Shown here: positions 31,735 through 39,891 of the stretch, piece by piece
How the letters are laid out: each line of letters begins with the position of its first letter
Numbering within the stretch: position 1 is the stretch's first letter
Origin: Ruminococcus sp.
Lineage (GTDB): Bacteria; Bacillota; Clostridia; Oscillospirales; Ruminococcaceae
Assembly (NCBI GenBank): GCA_017478965.1
Contig: JAFVCV010000026.1
Coordinates: forward strand, 55,876 to 119,875
Reading direction: 5' to 3'
Length of the DNA stretch: 64,000 nt
Translations under genes and position numbers: made by a program
Notes under the pieces: model-generated
Databases searched by the model: none
Told to the model about the DNA's origin: nothing
The model's input: the letters and a program-made list of their open reading frames with translations, nothing else

Positions 31735-32436
31735 ATGAAAATAGCTATATGCGATGATGAAAAGCATATGCGAAGCCTTTTGCGGCAGAAGCTCGCTGCC
31801 CGTTCGGGGGAAATAAAGATGACTGAATTTTCCGGCGGCAGGGAACTTATCAGCTCAAAAGAGAGTTTCGATATGATCTTTTTAGATATAGAGATGCCCG
31901 ATCTCGACGGTATGGAAACTGCCGCAAGGCTGAGAGAGAAAGGCGTTTCGTCCCTGATGATATTTCTGACCAGCCATGAGGAGTTTATGCGGGACGCTTT
32001 CAAGGTCAAGGCATTTCGCTTTCTGTCAAAGCCTGTGGACGAAAAGGAACTTGATGAAGCCATGAGTGAGGCTGAAAAGGAGCTTTCTGCCCAGAACAAG
32101 CTGATAATAGAGCAGCGGGGCAGGATATATGAGGTGAGGTCGGCAGATGTGCTTTACATCGAAGCCTATGGCGACGGTACCTACATCTATGACAATGCAG
32201 GGAATGTCTACGACAGCAAGAAACAGCTCAAGCAATGGGAAGAAGAGCTTTCGGGACAGCCGTTTTTCAAGATACATAAATCCTATATCGTATCGCTGGC
32301 GCAGGTCGCAAGGATAGAGGGCGCCGAGGTCACGCTGATAGGTCAGAAAAAACCTTTGACCGTCAGCCGCAGGAACCTTTCTGCTTTCAAGGAAGCCTAT
32401 CTTGACCATGTTAGAAAAAATGCCCGCATAGTTTAG
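31735..32436 (+). CDS. LytTR-family response regulator (AgrA/ComE-like)
   Basis: The 233-residue product has a receiver domain at 1-115 with acidic DD at 7-8, phosphoacceptor Asp51 (FLDIEMP) and the conserved lysine in LSKPV. A LytTR DNA-binding domain follows at about 135-230 (VRSADVLYIEAYGDGTYIY; FFKIHKSYIVSLAQVARI; LTVSRRNLSAFKEAY). LytTR regulators bind short direct repeats and often control peptide signalling, bacteriocins or competence. The ATG follows GGAGG. It lies 13 bases before the GHKL kinase. The repeat array at 31597-31651 is the obvious candidate target. Confidence 0.95.
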   Translation: MKIAICDDEKHMRSLLRQKLAARSGEIKMTEFSGGRELISSKESFDMIFLDIEMPDLDGMETAARLREKGVSSLMIFLTSHEEFMRDAFKVKAFRFLSKPVDEKELDEAMSEAEKELSAQNKLIIEQRGRIYEVRSADVLYIEAYGDGTYIYDNAGNVYDSKKQLKQWEEELSGQPFFKIHKSYIVSLAQVARIEGAEVTLIGQKKPLTVSRRNLSAFKEAYLDHVRKNARIV

Positions 32437-32449
32437 GAGGCGGCAGGTA

Positions 32450-33739
32450 TTGAAATTGATAATTAGCTATATATTTGATTTTGTAAAGCTGTTCGTTATC
32501 GAAACCGGCATATTCGGCTACAGACCCAAAAAGGACTGCAAAGCACCTCTGGCAGCGGCGGCATTTACAGCAGCATACATACTGGCGTTCCGACTGACAA
32601 AGAATAACATAGGGGCGCAGGCTTTGGTGCATTTACTGTACCTTATGACAAATGTGATAACTGTTTCCCTGGCTTTAGATGGCAGGAAAAAGCTGCTAGT
32701 CAGCTTTGCTGTTTACTGTTGTATCTTGTTGTTCGATGATATTTTTATGACAGCAGCGGCGGATATCCTGGGGATAACATACCATGAAGCGGATATGGAC
32801 ACAGTTATACATTACACGACCATGTTCATTTCTTTGGTCTTCTATACGCTCGTCACCTTTATCATCGTATATATGAGAAAAAGAAAAGGTGAAAATAAGA
32901 TAGATCTGAGAGAAAGCAACAGCCTGTATTTTTTCATTCTTTCTCTTTCTGTAATAGTAATGTATGTTTTAGGAGTCTCCGGAAAAATCGGACCTTTTGT
33001 CAGTGACGGCATTTCCCCGTTCATGCTGCTTGCAGCGGCGATAATAATTCTTATTGCTGTTATCATACATACCAACGCTTTAAAAAAGTATTACGAATCC
33101 AGCAATCATGTGAACGAAAAGATCAAGGAATCCCAGAAGGCCTACTATGAGGGTATGCTGGCAAGAGAAAACGATACCAGAAAATTCCGCCACGACATAA
33201 ACAATCATGTGCTGTGCATGAAGACCCTGCTGAACGAGGGGAAATATGATGAAGTGGGAGAGTATCTTTCAAGCATCGAAAACAAGACCGAAAAACTGAC
33301 TCCTACTGTTTCTACAGGCAATGACCTGGTAAATGCCATAACAAGCGACCTGATGAACCGCTATAACAATGTCAGACTGGACTGGCAGGGGCATCTTCCA
33401 GCCGAAATGAATATTTCGGATATGGACATATGCGTTATCTTCTCGAATATACTCGACAATGCTTTCACCGCCGCAGCAAAATGCGAAACGGGAAATGTCG
33501 GTGTACGCATTGCCGCCGCAGGCGCAAGCCTTATGATAACGGTGGTAAACGGCATAAATGAGCCTATCCAGCTAAGGGCCAGCAAACTTGTTACCTCAAA
33601 GCCCAATAAGCGCAACCACGGTTTCGGCGTCATGAACGTAAAAGAATGTGCCGAGAAAAATAGTGGCAAGGCTGAATTTTCCTTTGATGAAAAGCATTTT
33701 ACCGCCGAGGTCATACTGCCGAATGCGATCGCCCTGTGA
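32450..33739 (+). CDS. GHKL-family sensor histidine kinase (AgrC/ComD-like)
   Basis: The 429-residue product has an N-terminal membrane domain of about six helices (to residue 205), a coiled-coil dimerisation part, and a GHKL ATPase domain. The phosphoacceptor region FRHDINNHVLCMKTLL is near residues 245-260. The N-box NILDNAFTAA is near 328 and GFGVMNVKE near 395. This is the AgrC/ComD/BlpH pattern, in which the membrane part reads an extracellular peptide. The start is a TTG at 32450, nine bases after an AGGAGG. No AgrD, ComC or double-glycine leader peptide ORF was found nearby, so the ligand is unknown. A terminator follows at 33749-33795. Confidence 0.93.
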   Translation: MKLIISYIFDFVKLFVIETGIFGYRPKKDCKAPLAAAAFTAAYILAFRLTKNNIGAQALVHLLYLMTNVITVSLALDGRKKLLVSFAVYCCILLFDDIFMTAAADILGITYHEADMDTVIHYTTMFISLVFYTLVTFIIVYMRKRKGENKIDLRESNSLYFFILSLSVIVMYVLGVSGKIGPFVSDGISPFMLLAAAIIILIAVIIHTNALKKYYESSNHVNEKIKESQKAYYEGMLARENDTRKFRHDINNHVLCMKTLLNEGKYDEVGEYLSSIENKTEKLTPTVSTGNDLVNAITSDLMNRYNNVRLDWQGHLPAEMNISDMDICVIFSNILDNAFTAAAKCETGNVGVRIAAAGASLMITVVNGINEPIQLRASKLVTSKPNKRNHGFGVMNVKECAEKNSGKAEFSFDEKHFTAEVILPNAIAL

Positions 33740-33748
33740 CATTAAAAT

Positions 33749-33795
33749 AACAGCTTACCGTTTTGCACTTTGCTGGAACGGCGGGCTGTTTTCAT
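33749..33795 (+). terminator. Terminator after the GHKL kinase
   Basis: AACAGC...CCGTT and AACGG...GCTGTT pair around a GCACTTTGC loop, followed by TTCATTCCTTTTT. Confidence 0.75.
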
Positions 33796-33819
33796 TCCTT
33801 TTTCAGGACTTTTATATTA

Positions 33820-33847
33820 TTGACTAATGTACAATAATTTGTACTAT
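33820..33847 (+). promoter_or_regulatory. Orphan promoter before a structured intergenic RNA
   Basis: TTGACT (33820-33825), a 16-base spacer, TACTAT (33842-33847). No ORF follows on this strand. Confidence 0.5.
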
Positions 33848-33853
33848 TTATCA

Positions 33854-33996
33854 ATGACTGATTCTTAAAAGATCCCGACCTACAAGGCGGGTGATACCCC
33901 GTTCTGCTGCTAAAGCAGCGGATCCATTACTATAATAGAGATCTGATATAGCACAAAAATGCAGATACCTCCTATGGAAGTATCTGCATTTTGCTG
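33854..33996 (+). ncRNA. Candidate structured small RNA, about 140 nt
   Basis: GATCC (33871-33875) and GGATC (33920-33924) close a domain holding two inner hairpins: CGGG...CCCG (33888-33901) and GCTGC-TAAA-GCAGC (33906-33919). The unit runs from an orphan promoter to a strong terminator. It matches no RNA class I can name. It also fills most of the 350-base gene-free gap between the kinase and argF. Confidence 0.45.
33956..33992. terminator. Bidirectional terminator between the candidate RNA and argF
   Basis: AAAATGCAGATAC and GTATCTGCATTTT form a perfect 13-bp stem, extended outward by ATATAGCA...TGCTATAG-type pairing. A and T runs at both ends suit both directions. Confidence 0.85.
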
Positions 33997-34086
33997 CTAT
34001 AGCCCGCAGTATAAGTCTTTCATCATAGTCGCCGGTGCTTCTATATCCGCACCGCTCATATTGTTTTGGGGGCTTTGTGGTCTACT

Positions 34087-35001
34087 TCACTTCTCGCCGC
34101 CCATTACCTTGACCATAACGGCCTTCTGAGCATGGAGCCTGTTCTCGGCCTCTTCAAATATCTCATTTACATGGGCCTCAAATACCTTTTCGGTTATCTC
34201 TTCCTCACGGTGGGCAGGCAGGCAGTGCTGTACCATAGCGTCAGGCTTGGCAGCCGCCATTATCTCATCATTTATCTGATAACCTGCAAAGGCGATCTTT
34301 CTCTTCTCTGTCTCAGCCTCTTCGCCCATGGAGGTCCAGACGTCTGTAAACAGTACGTCAGCGTCCTTAGCGGCATCGATAGGGATATTGGTCATGCTGA
34401 ACTTACCTGCATACTGCTTTGTGAATTCCAGCACCTCAGCATCAGGCTGATAATCGTCGGGGCAGGCGACAGATACTTCCATACCCACCTTTAATCCGCC
34501 TACTATAAGTGAATTTGCCATATTGTTCCCATCGCCGATGTAGCACATTTTCAGTCCCTCGAACTGGCCTTTGAACTCTCTTATAGTCATAAGGTCGGCC
34601 AGCACCTGACATGGGTGACAGAGATCGGTAAGGCCGTTTATTATCGGTATCGACCCGAACTTCGCCAGGTCCTCGACCTCCTTCTGCTCAAAGGTCCTTA
34701 TCATTATGCCGTCGAGATACCTGGAAAGAACTCTTGCCGTATCCTGCACCGGCTCACCCCTGCCTATCTGAAGATCACGGTTGGACAGGAAAAGCGCCTG
34801 CCCGCCCAGCTGATACATACCTGTCTCAAAAGAAACTCTTGTGCGTGTAGAGGATTTCTGGAATATCATGCCGAGGGTCTTGCCCTTCAGCAGCTTGTGT
34901 TCGATACCGTTTTTGTTTTCGTACTTCAGCTGGTCAGCCAGGTTGAGGATATCAATGATCTCTTCCTTTGACAGGTCCAGCATTTTAAGAAGATGTTTCA
35001 T
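34087..35001 (-). CDS. argF: Ornithine carbamoyltransferase
   Basis: The 304-residue product makes citrulline from ornithine and carbamoyl phosphate. The carbamoyl-phosphate motif STRTR is at residues 51-55, HPCQVLAD near 127 and the ornithine-side HCLPAHRE near 259, which separates OTC from aspartate carbamoyltransferase. GGAGG precedes the ATG at 35001 by 10 bases; an in-frame ATG at 35022 lacks a site. It is the last gene of the minus-strand arginine cluster, 91 bases after argD, and may have separate expression. Confidence 0.97.
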   Translation of the reverse strand: MKHLLKMLDLSKEEIIDILNLADQLKYENKNGIEHKLLKGKTLGMIFQKSSTRTRVSFETGMYQLGGQALFLSNRDLQIGRGEPVQDTARVLSRYLDGIMIRTFEQKEVEDLAKFGSIPIINGLTDLCHPCQVLADLMTIREFKGQFEGLKMCYIGDGNNMANSLIVGGLKVGMEVSVACPDDYQPDAEVLEFTKQYAGKFSMTNIPIDAAKDADVLFTDVWTSMGEEAETEKRKIAFAGYQINDEIMAAAKPDAMVQHCLPAHREEEITEKVFEAHVNEIFEEAENRLHAQKAVMVKVMGGEK

Positions 35002-35092
35002 ACTAATCTGCCTCCATATCATAATGATTTCCCTATATCCCGATGAGGGAAGAATACGTTAATTATACAACTTTGCTCCGCATTTGTCAAGC

Positions 35093-36274
35093 TTATTGTG
35101 CAAGTATCTTTTCAAGTATGTCAAGGCCCCTGTCTATCTCCTCATAGGTGATATTGAGCGGAGGAAGGAACCTGAGTTTTTCCTTGGCGGTCAGGACCAG
35201 CAGCCCGTTGTCCAGGCAGGCTTTGCAGACATCAGCGGCTTTCTTGGTCTTAAAACTTATGCCCATCATAAGACCCAGACCGCTTATGCCTGTGACCTCG
35301 GGATCGTTTATCAGCCTTTGCCAGATATGATAGCCCTTCTGCACTACCTCATCAAGAAATTTTTCGTCCGCAACTTTATCAAGCACTGCGATGCCTCCTG
35401 CACAGGCCAGAGGGTTGCCGCCGAAGGTAGAACCGTGAGTGCCCTTTGTCAGTACGTCCTTGCATTTTTCGTCAGCAAGACATACGCCTATAGGTATACC
35501 GCCGGCCAGACCCTTCGCAAGGGTCACGATATCAGGCTTCACGCCGAAATTCTCGCAGGCTAAGAATTTCCCCGTCCTGCCGACGCCTGTCTGCACCTCA
35601 TCGCAGATAGTGAGGATATCCCTCTTCTCACATTCCTGGAAAATAGCTTCAATAAAGCTCTTTTCCAGTGCGATAACGCCGCCTTCGCCCTGAATGCACT
35701 CGAACATCACGGCGCAGACCCTGTTCTCGTTTTCAGAAAGCACCCTTTTCAGGTCCTCGATGTCGTTGGCCTTTACATTAACAAACCCAGGCACAAAGGG
35801 AAAGAAATAGTTGTGGAACACATCCTGACCTGTGGCGGAAAGGGTAGCAATGGTCCTGCCGTGAAAGCTGTTGACCAGAGTGATTATTATATTCCTTTCA
35901 GCCTCTTTGCCGTATTTGTCAAAACTGTATTTCCTTGCCAGCTTGATAGCGCATTCGTTGGCCTCGGCGCCGGAATTTCCAAAGAACATCTTGCTGTAGC
36001 CGGTAGTCTCGCAGAGCTTTTTGGCAAAATCAGCCTGGACCTTGGTATAGTAATAGTTTGACGTGTGCTGTACTTTATGTGCCTGCTCGCAGACAGCCTT
36101 TACCCATTCTTCGTCGCAGAACCCAAGGCTGTTTGTCCCGATGCCTGATCCGAAGTCTATGTATTCCTTACCGTTCTCGTCAACGGCAGTATGCTCCTGC
36201 CCTTTTTCTATAACAACGTCGTAACGGCCGTAGGTGGGCATTACGTGTTCGTTGAACTGTTCTATGGTATCCAT
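35093..36274 (-). CDS. argD: Acetylornithine aminotransferase
   Basis: The 393-residue product moves an amino group from glutamate to N-acetylglutamate semialdehyde, using PLP. Signatures are the GSGIGTNSLG-like start near 42, FFGNSGAEANECAIKLAR near 95, ICDEVQTGVGRTG near 220 and the PLP lysine in TLAKGLAGG near 245. The start at 36274 follows AAAGGAAAA; the in-frame ATG at 36292 adds a poorly conserved MKGKCK. It is placed between argB (37 bases upstream) and argF in the transcript. Context makes acetylornithine the likely substrate, rather than GABA or ornithine. Confidence 0.95.
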   Translation of the reverse strand: MDTIEQFNEHVMPTYGRYDVVIEKGQEHTAVDENGKEYIDFGSGIGTNSLGFCDEEWVKAVCEQAHKVQHTSNYYYTKVQADFAKKLCETTGYSKMFFGNSGAEANECAIKLARKYSFDKYGKEAERNIIITLVNSFHGRTIATLSATGQDVFHNYFFPFVPGFVNVKANDIEDLKRVLSENENRVCAVMFECIQGEGGVIALEKSFIEAIFQECEKRDILTICDEVQTGVGRTGKFLACENFGVKPDIVTLAKGLAGGIPIGVCLADEKCKDVLTKGTHGSTFGGNPLACAGGIAVLDKVADEKFLDEVVQKGYHIWQRLINDPEVTGISGLGLMMGISFKTKKAADVCKACLDNGLLVLTAKEKLRFLPPLNITYEEIDRGLDILEKILAQ

Positions 36275-36311
36275 CTTACATTTTCCTTTCATATCTTTGT
36301 TGTCACTGTCA

Positions 36312-37169
36312 TCAGTTGAACTGAGTGCCGATGCCCTCGCTTGTAAGCAGCTCTATAAGGATAGAGTGCGGCACTCTGCCGTCGATTATGGAGGTCCTCT
36401 TGACGCCCCGTCTGACAGCCTCCACGCAGCAGTCTATCTTAGGTATCATGCCTCCGCTGATAATGCCCGACTTTTTAAGGAAAGGCACCTCGCTTACATT
36501 GACCTGAGGTATAAGTGTGCTGTCGTCGTCCTTGTCTTTGAGCAGTCCCACTATATCGGTCATAAGTATGAGCTTTTCAGCTCTCAGGCAGGAGGCTATC
36601 CTTGATGCGGCGGTGTCGGCGTTGATATTGTAAGCCTGACCGTCATCTCCTACGCCCACGGTGGAAATGATTGGAACATATCCGTTGTTGATGGCGTCGA
36701 TGATGGGCTTAGTAGTGACTTTTCTGATCTCACCTACATAGCCGTAATCGACCTCGCCCTCCATTTTCTCTGCCACTATCATTCTTGCATCGCAGCCGCA
36801 TAGTCCCAGAGCGCTCCCCCCGTGGAGCTGCAATGCAGAGACCAGTTCTTTATTGAGCTTACCGCAAAGGACCATCTTGACTATATCCATGGTTTCCTTG
36901 TCGGTGTATCTCAGGCCGTTTATGAACTTGCTCTCTATGCCCACTCTTTTAAGCATAGCATTTATCTCAGGTCCGCCGCCGTGTACGAGCACGACCTTGA
37001 TGCCTACCTCACTGAGAAGTACTATATCGCTCATAACAGCCTCTTTGAGCTCCGCATTTGTCATTGCGTTCCCGCCGTATTTCACAACGACGACCTTGTT
37101 GTGGTATTTCTGTATGTACGGCAGAGCATCGCTCAGTATCTGGCTCCTGACAGTGTTTGACATTTCCAT
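36312..37169 (-). CDS. argB: Acetylglutamate kinase
   Basis: The 285-residue product phosphorylates N-acetylglutamate. Motifs are VVKYGGNAM near 29 and LVHGGGPEINAML near 61, with the NAG-binding NINADTAAS near 182 and the C-terminal KSGIISGGMIPKI block near 225. The length and the GxGG loops match the family. AAGGAAG precedes the ATG, and a second ATG at 37163 is possible. ArgB is often the arginine feedback point, but the long N-terminal helix of feedback-sensitive hexameric forms is only partly visible, so sensitivity cannot be decided. It lies 59 bases after argJ. Confidence 0.97.
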   Translation of the reverse strand: MEMSNTVRSQILSDALPYIQKYHNKVVVVKYGGNAMTNAELKEAVMSDIVLLSEVGIKVVLVHGGGPEINAMLKRVGIESKFINGLRYTDKETMDIVKMVLCGKLNKELVSALQLHGGSALGLCGCDARMIVAEKMEGEVDYGYVGEIRKVTTKPIIDAINNGYVPIISTVGVGDDGQAYNINADTAASRIASCLRAEKLILMTDIVGLLKDKDDDSTLIPQVNVSEVPFLKKSGIISGGMIPKIDCCVEAVRRGVKRTSIIDGRVPHSILIELLTSEGIGTQFN

Positions 37170-37228
37170 TTTACATCTTCCTTTTTATAGTATATGGCCC
37201 CGCCGGGGCCTGTGACTGAAAAGACTTA

Positions 37229-38527
37229 TCAGCTCCTGTAATCTCCGTTTATCTTTACATAATCATAACTTAGGTCGCATCCCCAGGCAGCTGCTCGTCC
37301 TTCGCCGTCTCCCACGGATACGATAATAAATATCTCGTCCTCTCCGAGCACCTTCTTGGCGTCTTCCTCAGAGAATGGGATCCCTGCGCCGTTATGACAA
37401 ACGTGGACCTCTCCTGCCCTTGACGATAGCTTTACATCGACTTTGTTTATATCGAACTGTGCGTCGGCATAGCCCACTGCGCAGAGTATACGGCCCCAGT
37501 TTGCGTCTGCGCCGAACATAGCGCATTTGAAAAGCGGAGAACAGATCACGCTCTTTGCTATGATTATAGCCTGCTCCTGGTCCTCAGCGCCGCTGACCTG
37601 ACACTCCAGCAGCTTAGTTGCGCCCTCGCCGTCCTTGGCAAGCATTTTAGTTATATTGCTCATTATTATGAAAAGAGCCTGCCTGAACTTCTCAAAGTCC
37701 CCGCCCTCGGAAACTATCTCATCGTTCCCGGCCAGCCCGTCAGCCATCACTGCACAGGTATCGTTAGTGCTCTGGTCGCCGTCTACTGAAAGGCAGTTGT
37801 AGGTTATCTTTACGACTTCGTCAAGGGCCTTTTGCAGCATTTCAGCACTGACAGCGCAGTCAGTAGTGATGACGTTAAGTGTAGTGGCCATGTTGGGGTG
37901 TATCATGCCGCTGCCTTTGCCCATGCCGCCCATACGGCAGGTCTTCCCCCCTATCTCAAACTCTACTGCGACTTCTTTCTTCACTGTATCAGTGGTCATA
38001 ATAGCGATAGCGGCCTTTTCGTTGCCATCGTAGGACAGACCATCATAAAGCTCGTTGATATGGTCTCTTACGGGCTGGATAGGCATTATCTGTCCAATGA
38101 CGCCGGTCTGTGCTATGAGCATCTCTTCGGTCCTGATGCCCAGCTTCTCAGCCGCCAGTCTGCACATTTCAGCAGCCTTTTCCTCACCGTCTGCATTGCA
38201 GGTATTAGCATTCTTGGAATTAAGTATGAAACCCTTCGCCTTACCGCCGGTGGCTTTCAGATGCTTCTGTGAAAGGGTGACTGGTGCGCCCTTGACTTTG
38301 TTCTGTGTGAAAACAGCCGCTGCATTGCACATCACATCTGCCGCTACCAGACAAAGGTCCGGCTTGTCGTTTGACAGGGGACTTTCGTTTCCGTCCGGCG
38401 TCAGTGCGGCGTCCATTGCTTTTTTGATGCCGCTGTAAAGTCCGTTGGCTTTAAACCCCTTTGCGGCGCAGACACCGCCCTCGATATACCTATAGCCGTC
38501 GTATTTGACCATGTTTATTTTTTTCAT
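37229..38527 (-). CDS. argJ: Bifunctional ornithine acetyltransferase / N-acetylglutamate synthase
   Basis: The 432-residue product recycles the acetyl group from acetylornithine to glutamate, which makes a separate argA unnecessary if the enzyme is bifunctional. The self-cleavage site is HPNMATTL, with Thr215 as the new N-terminal nucleophile. Other blocks are GGVCAAKGF near 17 and NSKNANTCNADG near 103. The second ATG (38527) is chosen because the first lies only one base after AAGGAGT. It is 10 bases downstream of the GH3 lipoprotein gene. Whether it is mono- or bifunctional cannot be settled by eye. Confidence 0.95.
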   Translation of the reverse strand: MKKINMVKYDGYRYIEGGVCAAKGFKANGLYSGIKKAMDAALTPDGNESPLSNDKPDLCLVAADVMCNAAAVFTQNKVKGAPVTLSQKHLKATGGKAKGFILNSKNANTCNADGEEKAAEMCRLAAEKLGIRTEEMLIAQTGVIGQIMPIQPVRDHINELYDGLSYDGNEKAAIAIMTTDTVKKEVAVEFEIGGKTCRMGGMGKGSGMIHPNMATTLNVITTDCAVSAEMLQKALDEVVKITYNCLSVDGDQSTNDTCAVMADGLAGNDEIVSEGGDFEKFRQALFIIMSNITKMLAKDGEGATKLLECQVSGAEDQEQAIIIAKSVICSPLFKCAMFGADANWGRILCAVGYADAQFDINKVDVKLSSRAGEVHVCHNGAGIPFSEEDAKKVLGEDEIFIIVSVGDGEGRAAAWGCDLSYDYVKINGDYRS

Positions 38528-38543
38528 ATCCATACTCCTTATG

Positions 38544-39869
38544 TCAGCCCTTAGCGGAAGGAATGATGCCGTTTTTCTTTTTCAGCTCTATTATCCTTCT
38601 CAGGCTCTGATCTATCCTTTTCTCGCTTATCTCACCGTTTTCCACCGCCGATAACAGCCCCTCATAGGCCTTATCAAGATCGAAGGGAGCAAGAATGACA
38701 TCTGCCCCGGCTTTCACGGCTTCAACGGCGGCTTTGTCGCTCTCATAGCCATCTCTTACTGCCGGATCCGACATGGGCGCAGTGATGACGACCCCGTCAA
38801 ACAGATAATCTGTCCTAAGTCTGCCGTTTATGATATCCTCTGACATTGACGCCGGCACGTCAGAATTCAGTATCAGCGGAAGCTTGACATGACCGACCAT
38901 GACCATGTCCGCACTGCTCATTGTTCTGTCAAATGGAATCAGGTCCCATTCCACCAGGTCCTGCCAGCTGCTGCCGATCTCGGGGAAAGCGTTAAGCGGC
39001 TCATCATATTCCCTTCCGCCGGGGAAGTGCTTTACAGCGCATATCATACCGCTTTCGTGAAGGCCTTCTATCTGTGCAGTGACCATATCGGTGACTTCGC
39101 TTGCGTTTGAAGAAAAGTTCCTGCTGAAACCGCTCTCATCCTCCGAAAGGTCGGCCACAACCCCAAGGTCGAGATTAAAGCCCAGCTCTTTGAGATAAGA
39201 ACCGATGGTCCTGCCCATGGCCCCGGCGGCCTGCGCATCTCCAGCCTCTCCTATGTCATAAGCATTTCCGAACATAGCCACATCAAAGCCAACGGTCGTT
39301 GCGACCCTGGCATTGTCTCCACACTGTTCGTCAATCGCCATGAACATCGGAACAGTACTTTCCTGCTGCATATCGCTTATGACGGTCTTCAGCTGCTCGG
39401 GTCCTGAAATGTTCTTGTCATAGAACACGATCCCTCCCAGGTGATACTTAGCCATTGCCTCCTTCATCATATCGTCAAGATAGGTAACACCGCCAAGGCT
39501 GTCGTCACTGACAGTGGCAGGGGAGAAGGCTGTCTCCAGAGCATCGGGTCTGACAATGAACATCTGACCTATTTTCTGCTCCAGGGTCATCGCAGCGATG
39601 AGCTCATCGGTGTCAGCACTGAGATCGAGCTCGGCTGGCTGCGTGTTCTCCCAGCGGTCGGTGACTGCCAGGCCGCCCTCAAAAACATAAACGCTTTCCG
39701 CCTTTTCCATATCTTCTTCAGAAAGTGTCGATACCGGCACAGAGGTCGTTGTTGATGAAGTGGTCTTTTTGCTGCTCATGCCGGAATTCTCCTCCGGGCC
39801 AAGGTGGCCGCAGGAGGAAAGCCCCATTACCGAGCATAAAGCTAATAAGGATATTACGGTTCTTTTCAT
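38544..39869 (-). CDS. GH3-family lipoprotein, probably catalytically inactive NagZ relative
   Basis: The 441-residue product has a lipoprotein signal with lipobox LSSC (Cys20), a Ser/Thr linker to about 50, and one GH3 barrel. Family blocks are EQKIGQMFIVRPD near 97, KYHLGGIVFYD near 141, AIDEQCGDNARV near 178 and KHFPGGREYD at 280-289. The expected nucleophile block, FxGVVxTDDL in NagZ, reads FDGVVITAPM here, with Ala364 in place of Asp. The DSH acid/base dyad after KHFPG is also missing. It is therefore likely a pseudoenzyme or peptidoglycan-binding protein. It lies inside the arginine cluster between argC and argJ, 10-22 bases from each. Confidence 0.85.
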   Translation of the reverse strand: MKRTVISLLALCSVMGLSSCGHLGPEENSGMSSKKTTSSTTTSVPVSTLSEEDMEKAESVYVFEGGLAVTDRWENTQPAELDLSADTDELIAAMTLEQKIGQMFIVRPDALETAFSPATVSDDSLGGVTYLDDMMKEAMAKYHLGGIVFYDKNISGPEQLKTVISDMQQESTVPMFMAIDEQCGDNARVATTVGFDVAMFGNAYDIGEAGDAQAAGAMGRTIGSYLKELGFNLDLGVVADLSEDESGFSRNFSSNASEVTDMVTAQIEGLHESGMICAVKHFPGGREYDEPLNAFPEIGSSWQDLVEWDLIPFDRTMSSADMVMVGHVKLPLILNSDVPASMSEDIINGRLRTDYLFDGVVITAPMSDPAVRDGYESDKAAVEAVKAGADVILAPFDLDKAYEGLLSAVENGEISEKRIDQSLRRIIELKKKNGIIPSAKG

Positions 39870-39891
39870 ATCATTTTCCTTTTACTTCATA

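Noticed and set aside
38544-39869. Calling the GH3 lipoprotein a functional NagZ hexosaminidase
   Set aside because: The expected nucleophile and acid/base residues are not present where the family places them.
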